A stretch of DNA of 64,000 bases from Candidatus Obscuribacterales bacterium (GCA_020054205.1 JAGVLS010000017.1:51607-115606); one strand, 5' to 3'; positions 28,985 to 41,640 are shown, counted from the stretch's first letter. Notes: a model not told the origin generated them from the sequence alone. A program made the numbers and translations.

Positions 28985-31513
28985 ATGTATGCAGATATTG
29001 CGCTCAACATAAATAACCTTGAGCTGGGTAAACAGTTATATACATATTTGGTTCCTGAACATTTGAATCCAAATGTGTTTGTAGGCACACAAGTATTGGT
29101 TTCTTTTGGCAATCAAAATTTAGTAAGTGGTTATGTTGTTGGGCTAAACGATAATTTAAAATATAAAAATAATGGTCGTTTTTCCCCCGACAAAATCAAA
29201 CCCATTATTGATGTATTAGATAATAGTCCTTTATTCGATCGTGACTATGTGGATTTTTTGCACTGGCTAGCTGATTATTATTTAGCTAGCATTTCTGATG
29301 TAATAAATGCAGCCATACCAAGAGATTTAGGGGCGCAAGTCAAACGCATTGTTAGTTTAAACCCAAATCAAAATGGCATCGTTAAAGGCAATCTAAATAC
29401 AATTGAACAAACCATTATCGATGTGCTTAATGCAAGTAAAACTAGATCATTATCTATAAATACTTTAAAACAAAAATTTAAAAAAGATATGAAGTCATTT
29501 TATAGTCATTTGACTCGTCTAAAAAACGCTAATATCATCACCATCGAATCTCAATTGTCCAAAGCAAGCAAAGCTAAATTTGTCACATACGTATCAATTT
29601 TAAATAGCGAATCTGTGACAAATAAAAGACATGAAGCAATAATTTTGCTGCTGAAAGATATGGGTGGTCAATTACCATTAGCTGAATTAGTAAAACAAGC
29701 AAAAACATCAAATGCCACCATAGAAAAGATGGCATCAATAGGAATTCTTAGCCTTTCATCTACCGAAATCTATCGAGATCATTTAGCAAATGTCGGCAAA
29801 TTAACATCGTCTGATAAAAATTTGAAATTGACAGAAGATCAAGAAAAAGTACTCAACAAACTAAAAAAAGCTTTGGCAGAAAAAATTGATACAAATGAGA
29901 GCACTGATGATTCTCCTTGGCTATTACACGGAGTAACAGGATCTGGCAAAACAGAAATATATCTACAATTAATTCAAGAAGCTCTTAAAAAAAATCGTAC
30001 TGCTTTAATGTTAGTCCCAGAAATTAGCTTAACACCACAGCTTGCTCAAAGGCTTATCTCTCGATTTGGACAATCAGTTGCTGTCTGGCATAGTCATTTA
30101 AGTAGTGGCGAACGTCATGACACAATGCGTAGAATAAAAGATGGATCTATAAAAGTACTGTTAGGTGCACGCTCGGCCATACTTACTAATATGCCTAATA
30201 TCGGGCTAATTGTTTTAGATGAGGAACATGACGGCAGTTATAAGCAAACAAGCCCTAGTCCACGTTACAACGCCAAACATGTAGCAATAGAGCGCGCGGT
30301 AAGATCAAAAGCATTGGTTCTTTTTGGCAGTGCAACACCAGATGTTAGTACTTATTATCAAGCAAAACAAAACAATAAAGTTCTTGAATTACCCAATAGA
30401 GTATTTAAACAAGAATTACCGAAGTCAATCATAGTTGATATGGCAGAAGAATTTAAAGCATATCATAAAGGTATTTTTTCTCGAATTTTAATTGAAAAAT
30501 TAAATGATGGTCTTGAAAAAAAACAACAGTCTATATTGTTAATTAACAGACGTGGTTATGCAAATTATGTTTTATGTCAAGCTTGTGGCTATACAGCAAA
30601 ATGTCGTAATTGCAGCGTATCACTTGTTTATCATCAAAAGAATGGAAATGCGACAATACCCAATACCAGCCAAGAAATAAAAGGTAGACTAAGCTGTCAT
30701 CACTGTGGGTTTGCAAAAGCTGCCACTCTTATTTGTGACAATTGTCAAAATCCATTTTTAGAATATTCAGGTGTTGGTACACAAAAAGTTGAACAAGAAC
30801 TAAAAAATCTTTTTCCTCAATCAAGACTATTACGTCTTGATAGCGACACTATTACTCATCGTCATGCCCACGAAGAAATATTCAAAAAATTCCAAGCAGG
30901 TGAGGCTGATATTTTAATTGGTACACAAATGGTTGCTAAAGGAATAGATATTCCCAATGTATCATTAGTCGGTGTTTTATCAGCTGATTCAGCTTTCAAT
31001 TTACCTGATTATCGGGCATTAGAAAGAGGCTTCCAGTTATTAACTCAAGTTTCTGGCCGACCAGGACGCGCTGAAACGCCAGGCTTAGTAATTTTACAAG
31101 CCTATAATACAAGCTTACCGGCTTTACGCCTGGCTCAAAAACATGATTATAAAACTTTTTTTGAACAAGAATTAGAAGCTCGACAATCATTTGATTATCC
31201 ACCTTTTAGTCAAATGATTAGAATTGTTATTTCATCTGAAAATGATATGGAAGTAGAAAAAGCTGCACTAGAAATAGCTGAGCACTTAAGTACTTTCCTT
31301 GAAGACAAAATAGTCCCTGAAAACATAAAAATTCTAGGACCAGCGCCTTGTCTTATTGAAAGGGTAAAAGGTAGATATCGTCAGCATATTGTGCTTAAAA
31401 ATCAAGGAGGAGATTTAGGGCTAAAGCTAATTAGCAACTTTATCAAACAATCTCATTTTAAATATAACGAATTGCGTGTAATTGTCGATATTGACGCGCT
31501 TGACTTAATATGA
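28985..31513 (+). CDS. priA: Primosomal protein N' (replication restart helicase PriA)
   Basis: A 842-residue superfamily 2 helicase that reloads replication at stalled forks. It has an N-terminal DNA-binding domain (about 1-105), Walker A GVTGSGKTEIY near residue 319, the DEEH box near 414, a zinc-binding region with repeated cysteine pairs (CQACGYTAKCRNC, CHHC and CDNC, about 530-590), helicase motifs GTQMVAKGID and TQVSGRPGRAE, and the C-terminal domain. The size is slightly above the usual 730-820. A hairpin follows the stop codon directly. Confidence 0.95.
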   Translation: MYADIALNINNLELGKQLYTYLVPEHLNPNVFVGTQVLVSFGNQNLVSGYVVGLNDNLKYKNNGRFSPDKIKPIIDVLDNSPLFDRDYVDFLHWLADYYLASISDVINAAIPRDLGAQVKRIVSLNPNQNGIVKGNLNTIEQTIIDVLNASKTRSLSINTLKQKFKKDMKSFYSHLTRLKNANIITIESQLSKASKAKFVTYVSILNSESVTNKRHEAIILLLKDMGGQLPLAELVKQAKTSNATIEKMASIGILSLSSTEIYRDHLANVGKLTSSDKNLKLTEDQEKVLNKLKKALAEKIDTNESTDDSPWLLHGVTGSGKTEIYLQLIQEALKKNRTALMLVPEISLTPQLAQRLISRFGQSVAVWHSHLSSGERHDTMRRIKDGSIKVLLGARSAILTNMPNIGLIVLDEEHDGSYKQTSPSPRYNAKHVAIERAVRSKALVLFGSATPDVSTYYQAKQNNKVLELPNRVFKQELPKSIIVDMAEEFKAYHKGIFSRILIEKLNDGLEKKQQSILLINRRGYANYVLCQACGYTAKCRNCSVSLVYHQKNGNATIPNTSQEIKGRLSCHHCGFAKAATLICDNCQNPFLEYSGVGTQKVEQELKNLFPQSRLLRLDSDTITHRHAHEEIFKKFQAGEADILIGTQMVAKGIDIPNVSLVGVLSADSAFNLPDYRALERGFQLLTQVSGRPGRAETPGLVILQAYNTSLPALRLAQKHDYKTFFEQELEARQSFDYPPFSQMIRIVISSENDMEVEKAALEIAEHLSTFLEDKIVPENIKILGPAPCLIERVKGRYRQHIVLKNQGGDLGLKLISNFIKQSHFKYNELRVIVDIDALDLI

Positions 31514-31534
31514 GAAGCACTTAAATATGCTTCT
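31513..31534 (+). terminator. Hairpin at the end of priA
   Basis: AGAAGCA, eight-base loop, TGCTTCT (31513-31534) is a perfect seven-pair stem that begins at the last base of the priA stop codon. It is followed by TATTAG rather than a long T-run, so termination may be partial. Confidence 0.35.
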
Positions 31535-31590
31535 TATTAGTCTTAGCGGCTGTAAATGCTAGATTAGCAATAGTCTGCTTAAATTAACCT

Positions 31591-32898
31591 ATGCTTTTTT
31601 ATTATTTCATTGTCAGCCTAATTTTATTGCTAATTAGTCCTTATTTGATAATTAGCAATAAAGCACGTGCAGGAATTTGGCAAAAGCTAGGTTTTATTCC
31701 GAGTAAGTTTTATGCAAGCAATAACTCAAAGAATATTCGTCTTTGGTTCCATGCAGTATCTGTAGGCGAATTCAATGCCATTTATCCAGTTATCACCAAA
31801 CTGCATGACTTATATCCAGAACTGGAAATATTTATATCTACCACCACAAAAACTGGCAACAAAATAGCTAAAGATAGTGTGGGCAATTGGGCCCATATAT
31901 TTTATTTTCCTCTTGATTTACCAATTTTTATTAAGCCGTGGCTAAATAAAATAAAGCCATCATTAATAGGTATTGTCGAGACAGAAATTTGGCCAGGATT
32001 TCTAAGTATTTGCCAAAAAGAAAATATTCCAACTATGTTAATTAATGGTCGCTTATCACCAAAATCATACAGCTCATTTTCTTTTTTCATAGGCAATATT
32101 CTTCACAAATTTCAAAAGCTTTTATTGCAATCAGAATTAGATGCACATCGCTTCATGAACTTAAGCAAAAACAAATTACCAATTATTGTAACTGGTAATA
32201 TCAAATTTGATGGCATGAAAGCAATAACAAATGAAGCCAAAGAAGCTATTAAACGCGATATAAATATTAGCGAAAACGATTTGGTACTTGTTGCTGGCTC
32301 TACCCATGAAGGAGAAGAAAGTGCAATACTTTCAGCTATAAATTTATTACAAACAAAATTCAATCTTCCATTCAATATAAGACTTATTATCGCCCCTAGA
32401 CATCCAGAGCGTTTCAATCGCGTTTGTCAAATAATTGAATCATATAATTTCACTGCCAAACGTTATTCCCAAAAGGATAAGTTTGCCGATAGCAAAGACA
32501 TTTATGTATTAGATACAATTGGTAAATTATCCCAATTTTATTCAGTAGCTTCTCTTGCCTTTGTTGGCGGCACTTTAATCAAAATAGGCGGACATAGCAT
32601 TGTAGAGCCTTGTGTGTACGGCATTCCAGTAATCACTGGCAAATATTTATACAAAACAAAAAGTGTAGCCGATAGTCTAATAAATGCAGGTACTTTATTT
32701 ATGGTATCTGATGCGAATGATTTAGCTATGACCATAAATAAACTAGCAAATTCAGCGACAGAAAGAGAATTAGCTGGTAAAGCAGGAAAAGTGTGGTTAG
32801 CCAATAATCAAGGTGCAACTGATAAGACAATAGAAGTTATTCTTGATAGTATAAAAATCTCCAAGCATAATTTCAAAAATAGAGAATTGGTTTCGTGA
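31591..32898 (+). CDS. waaA: 3-deoxy-D-manno-octulosonic acid transferase
   Basis: This is a Kdo transferase, adding Kdo sugars to lipid IVA at the cytoplasmic face of the inner membrane. The 435-residue GT30 enzyme has an N-terminal membrane anchor (about 1-22), the catalytic-base region WFHAVSVGEFNA (about 52-63), ETEIWPGFL near residue 131, the second Rossmann domain with LIIAPRHPERF near 270, and FVGGTLIKIGGHSIVEP near 325. Its last four bases overlap lpxK, the usual partner, so lipid A modification genes form an operon and imply an outer membrane with LPS. Confidence 0.94.
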   Translation: MLFYYFIVSLILLLISPYLIISNKARAGIWQKLGFIPSKFYASNNSKNIRLWFHAVSVGEFNAIYPVITKLHDLYPELEIFISTTTKTGNKIAKDSVGNWAHIFYFPLDLPIFIKPWLNKIKPSLIGIVETEIWPGFLSICQKENIPTMLINGRLSPKSYSSFSFFIGNILHKFQKLLLQSELDAHRFMNLSKNKLPIIVTGNIKFDGMKAITNEAKEAIKRDINISENDLVLVAGSTHEGEESAILSAINLLQTKFNLPFNIRLIIAPRHPERFNRVCQIIESYNFTAKRYSQKDKFADSKDIYVLDTIGKLSQFYSVASLAFVGGTLIKIGGHSIVEPCVYGIPVITGKYLYKTKSVADSLINAGTLFMVSDANDLAMTINKLANSATERELAGKAGKVWLANNQGATDKTIEVILDSIKISKHNFKNRELVS

Positions 32899-33971
32899 AA
32901 GTAATTGAAAGAAATAACAAGTCAAGTCATTCACTTTTGACAAAATTATTGTCACCAGCTTCATTTGCCTATGGAGCTGCTTCTTATTTGAGGCTAAAAT
33001 TATATAGCTCTGGATATCTAGAACAAACTCATTTACCCGTCAAAGTAATTAGCATTGGCAATATCACTTGTGGTGGTACTGGAAAGACACCAATTACCAT
33101 TGATTTAGCTAGACGACTGATAAAAGCTAATAATAAAGTTGCTATTTTAAGTCGTGGTTATAGACGCAAGTCAACTGATAAGTTTTTAGTAGTAAGTGCT
33201 GGCAATGGCCCGATTGTAGATGCTAGTACAGCAGGCGATGAGCCATTTATGATATCTAAAAATGTTCCAGAGGCAATTGTAATTGTAGGTAGCAAAAGAA
33301 AAATTACAGCCGATATAGCTATAAAAAAATATGGTTGTAATATTATTCTTCTTGACGATGGCTTTCAGCACATACAATTATCCCGCTCTGAAGATATTGT
33401 TTTAATAGATTACAACGATGATTTACACAAACAAGCGCTCTTACCAGCAGGTAGATTACGAGAGCCATTATCAGCTTTAGCTCGAGCTCAATCGATTGTA
33501 ATTACAAAAGTACCAAAAGAAAAGAATGAAAAAGAATGGTCTGACCTAAATGACCTAATTGCTAAATATGCGCCACAGACAAAAATATCTTCTTGCCGCT
33601 TCACAAGCTATTGCCTAGAGAAAATTAGCAATCAAGAATCTGTAAGTCTTAATACAATTGCTGGTAAAAAAATTATAGCTTTTTGCGGCATTGCCCAACC
33701 AAAACATTTTTATAAAGAACTGGAAAGCTATGGAGCAGATATCGTATTTCGCAAATCATTTGCTGATCATCATTGGTATTCACATAAAGATATTCACGAA
33801 TTAAAGTCAAATTTCAATAAATACAATGCCGATATAATAGTCACAACCAGCAAAGATGCCGTGCGTTTGCTTCCTGATTTGGTACAACAACTACCCATAT
33901 TGACTCTCAAACAAGAAGTGGAATGGTTAGGAGCAATTCCAATCAATAATTTATTAGTTACACAAGTATGA
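32895..33971 (+). CDS. lpxK: Tetraacyldisaccharide 4'-kinase
   Basis: LpxK phosphorylates the lipid A disaccharide at the 4' position. The 358-residue protein starts with GTG at 32895, overlapping waaA by four bases (GTGA). It has the P-loop GNITCGGTGKTPIT near residue 55, LSRGYRRK near 92 and the characteristic DDGFQHIQLSR near residue 155. The C-terminal part includes FADHHWYS and TTSKDAVRL. Operon overlap on both sides supports co-translation with waaA and the following glycosyltransferase. Confidence 0.94.
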   Translation: MKVIERNNKSSHSLLTKLLSPASFAYGAASYLRLKLYSSGYLEQTHLPVKVISIGNITCGGTGKTPITIDLARRLIKANNKVAILSRGYRRKSTDKFLVVSAGNGPIVDASTAGDEPFMISKNVPEAIVIVGSKRKITADIAIKKYGCNIILLDDGFQHIQLSRSEDIVLIDYNDDLHKQALLPAGRLREPLSALARAQSIVITKVPKEKNEKEWSDLNDLIAKYAPQTKISSCRFTSYCLEKISNQESVSLNTIAGKKIIAFCGIAQPKHFYKELESYGADIVFRKSFADHHWYSHKDIHELKSNFNKYNADIIVTTSKDAVRLLPDLVQQLPILTLKQEVEWLGAIPINNLLVTQV

Positions 33972-35032
33972 ATAAGTTCATCACAGCAAAACGCATATTA
34001 GTTGTACGTCACCGTTTCATCGGCGATACTATATTAGCAGTACCATTTTTAAAAAATTTAAGACATGCTTATCCAGATGCTCAAATAGATATACTCGTAG
34101 GACCAGAAAGTGGACAAGTTTTAAAATACTGCCCTTATATCAATAATACAATTATATTTGATACTACTAACTTTCATAAATACGATCGTGGACATAACAA
34201 AAAAAGAAATTTGTTTAGTTATGCCAAAGAACTGAAAAAAAACAATTATGATTTAGTACTTTTACTTAAACGTTCTTGGTCATCGGCTTTTCTTGCTTTT
34301 TTAACAAGAGCTAAATATAGAGTCGGCTACGATACCGAATTTAGAAGAATTTTCCTTACTCATGCCATAAAATGGGATAAGCACAAGCACGAAATAGAAT
34401 CAACATTTGATGTTTTAAGAGCAATTGATGTGCCAATTATTGATAATCGTACTGAGTATTGGCTATCTGACGAAGAAATTAAAGCTATCGATAATAAAGT
34501 CCCTTCTTTAAATTTAAAAGGCGATAATAAGATAAGTGTTTTATTTCATGCTGCTGCTGCCCACCCTGACAAAATGTATCCAATTAAATCATGGGCAGAA
34601 ATCATCAAAAAACTTAGTAATATCCATAATATAAATGCTTATTTTATAGGTGCAGAACAAGATAAAGCACTTTATCAAGAATTGATGGACACAGCAAATA
34701 TCCAAGGTTTTAATTTAGCTGGAAAATTAAGCTTAAGAGAAAGCATGGCATTGCTTAAAAAAATTGATTTAGCTATTTGTGTAGATTCCGGTCCTGCTCA
34801 TTTAGCAAATGCTGCTGGTTGTCCAACAATTACATTATTTGGTCCTACCGATCCTGTAAGATGGCAACCATTAGGTGTGAATAACATTGCTATATTCGAT
34901 AAGTCATTAATATGTCGTCCATGTAATTACAACAAAACATGCCGCAACCGTGAATGTCTGACAGAGCTAAATCCAGAAATAATTATCGATGCTTGCAAAA
35001 AAATCCTAACGAATAATCTTATTTGTCGCTAG
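33968..35032 (+). CDS. Glycosyltransferase family 9 (heptosyltransferase-like)
   Basis: A 354-residue GT9 enzyme overlapping lpxK by four bases (ATGA). N-terminal VVRHRFIGDTILAVPFL and the C-terminal nucleotide-sugar site (DSGPAHLANAAGCPTITLFGPTDPVRW) are diagnostic of the family, which includes WaaC and WaaF. A cysteine cluster near the end (CRPCNYNKTCRNRECL) is common in WaaF-like proteins. It probably transfers heptose or another sugar to the LPS inner core, but the exact donor is unknown. Its 3' end overlaps the convergent pgsA-like gene by 14 bases. Confidence 0.88.
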   Translation: MNKFITAKRILVVRHRFIGDTILAVPFLKNLRHAYPDAQIDILVGPESGQVLKYCPYINNTIIFDTTNFHKYDRGHNKKRNLFSYAKELKKNNYDLVLLLKRSWSSAFLAFLTRAKYRVGYDTEFRRIFLTHAIKWDKHKHEIESTFDVLRAIDVPIIDNRTEYWLSDEEIKAIDNKVPSLNLKGDNKISVLFHAAAAHPDKMYPIKSWAEIIKKLSNIHNINAYFIGAEQDKALYQELMDTANIQGFNLAGKLSLRESMALLKKIDLAICVDSGPAHLANAAGCPTITLFGPTDPVRWQPLGVNNIAIFDKSLICRPCNYNKTCRNRECLTELNPEIIIDACKKILTNNLICR

Positions 35033-35633
35033 CAAAAAGCATTTTTGCTTCAAATAATACAGGTAGCCCTCTAACGACACAAAGTATTGCTGAGACATAA
35101 ATTAAAGCATTGGCAATTTGAGGTAAGTAAGTTACTTTCATACTGCTTACCTGCGCCAATATAATTAAGCCAAAAGCAGCTGCTTTTACGAATGCATAAA
35201 TAAATCGGACAAAGTTGGAAATAACTAAAAATTTGCCAATTTTAGATTGCATCATAGTACTTGCACCAAAGGCGGTAAAGCCTTTTTCACTAGCTTGAGC
35301 GCGTATGGCATCAACAAATGTTCCTCTTATCAAAAACAAGAAAGGTATCCAAGCTGGTATCCAATTTAAAATGGCAAAACTAAATAAATAACATAATTCA
35401 ACAGCTCGATCACAAACAATATCAAACATAGCCCCAAATTTAGTAGCTTGATTAAGTTTACGAGCGAAATAGCCATCTAAACCATCAGCCCAAATGACTA
35501 TGATAGTCATTACAAAAGAAGTCCAATAAATAGTATCGGAAGGAAGCCATAATATTCCAATAGCAATTAAACATAAAAAGACGCGAGCTACACAAATTGC
35601 ATTTGGAACATTCATTTTATATCCGTTCCGCAA
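35019..35633 (-). CDS. pgsA: CDP-alcohol phosphatidyltransferase (phosphatidylglycerophosphate synthase-like)
   Basis: A 204-residue membrane enzyme of phospholipid synthesis. The signature DG-x2-AR-x8-G-x3-D-x3-D is complete in the stretch from DGLDGYFAR to MFDIVCDR (about residues 50-75). About five hydrophobic segments are visible. The PgsA assignment (glycerol-3-phosphate acceptor) is the likeliest for this size; related inositol or alcohol transferases share the motif. It lies six bases after gyrB on the same strand and probably shares its transcript. Confidence 0.82.
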   Translation of the reverse strand: MRNGYKMNVPNAICVARVFLCLIAIGILWLPSDTIYWTSFVMTIIVIWADGLDGYFARKLNQATKFGAMFDIVCDRAVELCYLFSFAILNWIPAWIPFLFLIRGTFVDAIRAQASEKGFTAFGASTMMQSKIGKFLVISNFVRFIYAFVKAAAFGLIILAQVSSMKVTYLPQIANALIYVSAILCVVRGLPVLFEAKMLFASDK

Positions 35634-35639
35634 ACTTCA

Positions 35640-38004
<2,365 letters not shown>

Positions 38005-38967
38005 TTGGACATTTATTATGAAATTAAACCAGGACTAATTAAAAAATCAGCCTTAGCGCTGGGCTTCTTTGATGGTGTTCATCCTGGTCATCAGGCAGTT
38101 ATTGACAAGGCGGTTCAAGAGGCTAAAAGATTAGAAGCAATTCCTTGTGTAGTAACGTTTAAAGACCATCCCCGTTCATTAACCGTGGGCAAAGCTCCTC
38201 CTTTAATCACGCTAATTGAAGACCGTTTAGCTTTATTTTCTAAACAAGGGATAAAGACTGCCTTAGTGCTTTCGTTTAGCGAAGAAATATGCCGACTTGC
38301 CCCAGAAGAATATGTAAAAGATGTCCTGGTTGACTGCATGGGCGCCAAATCATTATCTGTTGGTTATAATCATCGCTTTGGACGTAATCGCGAAGGATCA
38401 CCTGAACTACTTAAAGAATTGGGTAAAACCTATGGTTTTAGTGTTCACGTGGCAAATGAAGTTTTTGTTGATGGAGTGGAAGTTTCAAGTTCTCTGATTA
38501 GAGAAGCTCTTTCTAATGGTGCAGTTGAATTAGCTCACAAATATCTAAGTAGACATTATGCAGTAACTGGAATTGTCATAAAAGGTGATGGACGCGGGAA
38601 TAAATTAGGTTTTGCTACTGCAAATTTGAATATAAAAGAAGAACAATTATTACCTCAAACGGGTGTTTATGCTGGACGAGCTAGGCTAGCAAATGGCAAT
38701 ACTTTGAACGCGGTAATAAATCTTGGTTTTAGACCAACATTTGGTACCGATAATGCCTTATGCATGGAAGTACATATTCTTGATTTCAAACAAGACATAT
38801 ACGGAGAAAAACTTACTGTAGAGTTTTGGCATAAATTACGCAATGAACAAAAATTTGATGGCATCGAATCACTCAAAAAACAAATTAACCTTGATTGCGA
38901 ATCTGCACGCTCATATTTTGCTTTGCAAACAGCAATGCCTAATAATAAACAAAGCCTAATTACATAA
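38005..38967 (+). CDS. ribF: Bifunctional riboflavin kinase/FAD synthetase
   Basis: A 320-residue enzyme that makes FMN and then FAD. The N-terminal FMN adenylyltransferase domain has LGFFDGVHPGHQAVI (residues 20-34) and the SVGYNHRFGRNREG segment; the C-terminal riboflavin kinase domain has GDGRGNKLGFATANL and INLGFRPTFG. It starts at TTG 38005, with a weak ribosome site, because the adenylyltransferase motif lies close downstream. It is followed after five bases by recF. Confidence 0.93.
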   Translation: MDIYYEIKPGLIKKSALALGFFDGVHPGHQAVIDKAVQEAKRLEAIPCVVTFKDHPRSLTVGKAPPLITLIEDRLALFSKQGIKTALVLSFSEEICRLAPEEYVKDVLVDCMGAKSLSVGYNHRFGRNREGSPELLKELGKTYGFSVHVANEVFVDGVEVSSSLIREALSNGAVELAHKYLSRHYAVTGIVIKGDGRGNKLGFATANLNIKEEQLLPQTGVYAGRARLANGNTLNAVINLGFRPTFGTDNALCMEVHILDFKQDIYGEKLTVEFWHKLRNEQKFDGIESLKKQINLDCESARSYFALQTAMPNNKQSLIT

Positions 38968-38972
38968 TTACA

Positions 38973-40244
38973 ATGAAAGTAAAATACGTAAAAATAGAAA
39001 ACTTTCGTAATCTAGAGTCATGTCAAATCAACTTGTCACCAGGTATAAATATTTTACTTGGAGAAAATGCACAAGGTAAAAGTAATTTTTTAGAAGCAAT
39101 TGAATTTTTAGCTACTGCTAAAACTATGCGAGCAAATCACGATAGTGAACTTATCAAATGGAAAGAAAAAAAAGCAAGTGTAGAAATTTGTCTTATAGCC
39201 AATAATAATGAAGACATACTCAAAATAGAATTAAAACAAACAGGTGAATCACAAAACCAAAGCAAGGGTAGACTACAAAAAACAATTAAAATTAACGATG
39301 TCGTTCAACCTTCTGCTCGTGCACTTATGGGCAGGTTAATTCCTGTTAGCTTTACCAGCTACGATATGAATTTATTACGTGGTGGACCTAAATATCGTCG
39401 TGATTGGCTAGATATGATATTACTAAAAGTAAGTCCTGGTTTCTTCGAAATTGAAAGTAATTACGAAAAAGTAGTTTCACAACGCAACAGATTACTCAAA
39501 ACATTATTTGAAAGAGGTAGAGTTTCTGTTGCCGATCAAGATGAACTTGTTGTTTGGGATAAACAACTCTGTCTATTAGCTGGAAAAATAATAAAAAAGC
39601 GTATTCAGCTTATAGATCAATTATTGCCAATAGCAAAAAATTATCAAAATAAACTGTCCAATGAAAGTGAAGAACTGTCGGTTAATTATTTGTTTAAAAT
39701 GCGCGAATCAAAAGATTTGTCTGGGCAAAGTGATGACACAGATAATTTAGACTCAGAAATTAGCCTTAGTACAAAAGATAAATTTTCCAAAGAGGAGCTT
39801 TTGTTATTAGACGAAATTGAAATCGCTAAGTCTATGTTTAAATTGTTGAAAGATTATCGATTTGAAGAGATAAGACGTAAACAAAGTCTTATTGGTCCAC
39901 ATAGAGACGATATTGTGTTTTATTTAAACGATGCTGAAGCAGCAACATTTGGCAGCCAAGGACAACAAAGAAGTATTGTCCTTGCTCTTAAATTGGCAGA
40001 ATTAGAGTATTTAACAGATAAATTTGGTGAGTCACCAGTATTACTCTTAGATGATGTATTAGCTGAATTAGATACTAAAAGACAAAAATTGTTAATTGAA
40101 TCAGTAAATACTGATAAACAAACAATTATCACAACAACTCATTTAAGCCACTTTTCTGATGATTATCTGAGCCAAGCCCATCTTTTAAACGTAAACAAGG
40201 GTCAAATTAAGCGTACGAAAGAAGAAATGGCAACAACTAGTTAA
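38973..40244 (+). CDS. recF: DNA replication and repair protein RecF
   Basis: A 423-residue SMC-like ATPase that helps load RecA at single-strand gaps. It has IENFRNLES (8-16), Walker A GENAQGKSN near 31-39, FTSYDMNLLRGGPKYRRDWLD near residue 130, the signature GSQGQQRSI and Walker B LLLDDVLAELD near residue 353. The family is usually 360-375 residues; the excess is an acidic, low-complexity insertion (residues about 228-275, Ser/Asp/Glu-rich). It is near gyrB, as in classic origin regions, but dnaA and dnaN are not here. Confidence 0.95.
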   Translation: MKVKYVKIENFRNLESCQINLSPGINILLGENAQGKSNFLEAIEFLATAKTMRANHDSELIKWKEKKASVEICLIANNNEDILKIELKQTGESQNQSKGRLQKTIKINDVVQPSARALMGRLIPVSFTSYDMNLLRGGPKYRRDWLDMILLKVSPGFFEIESNYEKVVSQRNRLLKTLFERGRVSVADQDELVVWDKQLCLLAGKIIKKRIQLIDQLLPIAKNYQNKLSNESEELSVNYLFKMRESKDLSGQSDDTDNLDSEISLSTKDKFSKEELLLLDEIEIAKSMFKLLKDYRFEEIRRKQSLIGPHRDDIVFYLNDAEAATFGSQGQQRSIVLALKLAELEYLTDKFGESPVLLLDDVLAELDTKRQKLLIESVNTDKQTIITTTHLSHFSDDYLSQAHLLNVNKGQIKRTKEEMATTS

Positions 40245-40310
40245 AAGGATTATATATCCCTATTTTGGGGTACATTATGGACGTTACTAGTAGCGCCCAA
40301 TATTTAATAA

Positions 40311-41639
40311 ATGGTATTTGAAGACCAAACCGGAACCATAGTAAGAAAAATATGCATGGCTTGTAGCCAGGAATTTACTGGACTAGAAGCTTGTTGCCCA
40401 CATGATGGAAATTTATTAGTTCCATTACCACAAGATCCTTATTTAAATAAAAAACTGGCAAACAATTATTTAATTTTGTCAGTAATTGGTACTGGCGGTA
40501 TGGGTGTGGTTTATAAAGCAAAGCATGAAGTTATGGATCGTTTTGTAGCAATTAAAATGTTACGCGCTCAATTTGTTACTGATTCACAAAACATAAAACG
40601 ATTTCAACAAGAAGCCAAAGCAGCCAGTCGCCTTGATCATTCAAATGTAGTTACACTTTACGACTATGGTGTTACGGATAATGGACAACCATATTTAGTG
40701 ATGGACTACATAGAAGGCATTAGTTTGGCACAACTTATCAAAGAACAAGATCATATTGGTGTCGATAGAGCAATTCACATATTTGTGCAAGCTTGCAATG
40801 CTCTTGATCATGCTCACAAAAAAGGAGTAATACATAGAGACTTAAAACCAGGCAATATAATGCTCGTTAAAAATAATGAGGGTGACGATTGCATAAAAGT
40901 AGTAGATTTTGGTGTAGCAAAACTTATGCCGTTAAATAGTGATGATATTCAAATATTGACTCAAACAGGCGAAGTTTGCGGCAGTCCAGTTTATATGAGT
41001 CCAGAACAATGTTTAGGACACGACTTAGATATTCGTGCTGACATATATTCAATGGGAATTGTTATTTATCATACTTTAACTGGAAAAGTTCCTTTAAAAG
41101 GGCGAACTTTAGTTGAAACTATGTCAAAACAAATAAATGAAACTGCTCCTTCATTTTCTGAAGCTCGCCCAGATTTATATTTACCACCATCTCTTGAGAG
41201 CATTATATTTAAAGCTTTGTCAAAAGAGCCTTATTTACGTCAGCAGTCGATGTCTGAATTGGCATACGAACTTGAATCAATAATAACCAGCAAAAACAAA
41301 TCACTTCGCACAATAGATATGGATTATGTAAGTGAAAAGCCAGTTTTGCAAAAACCAGCCAATTACCTTTTAATTGCGCTTTTAATAATAATTGCTCTTT
41401 TTACTACTTTCTTTTTTGTCCACCAAAACAAAGAAGAAAACCGCACAACAAAGCCTCTACCCACTGCATCAATAAAAAATTCAGCAGTAAATACGAAAGA
41501 CATATCCAATGCAAATAGATCTGCGCCAATAAAAATAATTCCAAAAACAATTACGGTTAAAACAAAATCGGTTAAGCCAATATCTATTGACAAACAAATA
41601 GATCCATTTATTGATTTGAAAAAAGATCGTTCATACTAA
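40311..41639 (+). CDS. Zinc-ribbon Ser/Thr protein kinase with membrane anchor
   Basis: A 442-residue eukaryotic-like kinase. The N-terminus has a CMAC motif (Cys15, Cys18) and CCPHDG (28-33), a degenerate zinc ribbon. The kinase domain (about 53-320) has GTGGMGVVY, the ATP lysine Lys82, VIHRDLKPGNIM with a standard HRD, DFGVAKL and SPEQ. A single membrane segment (about residues 356-376) leads into a short Lys/Thr/Ile-rich extracytoplasmic tail without PASTA repeats. It resembles the kinase at 16007. It is convergent with the kynurenine operon, two bases from its end. Confidence 0.9.
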   Translation: MVFEDQTGTIVRKICMACSQEFTGLEACCPHDGNLLVPLPQDPYLNKKLANNYLILSVIGTGGMGVVYKAKHEVMDRFVAIKMLRAQFVTDSQNIKRFQQEAKAASRLDHSNVVTLYDYGVTDNGQPYLVMDYIEGISLAQLIKEQDHIGVDRAIHIFVQACNALDHAHKKGVIHRDLKPGNIMLVKNNEGDDCIKVVDFGVAKLMPLNSDDIQILTQTGEVCGSPVYMSPEQCLGHDLDIRADIYSMGIVIYHTLTGKVPLKGRTLVETMSKQINETAPSFSEARPDLYLPPSLESIIFKALSKEPYLRQQSMSELAYELESIITSKNKSLRTIDMDYVSEKPVLQKPANYLLIALLIIIALFTTFFFVHQNKEENRTTKPLPTASIKNSAVNTKDISNANRSAPIKIIPKTITVKTKSVKPISIDKQIDPFIDLKKDRSY

Positions 41640-41640
41640 T

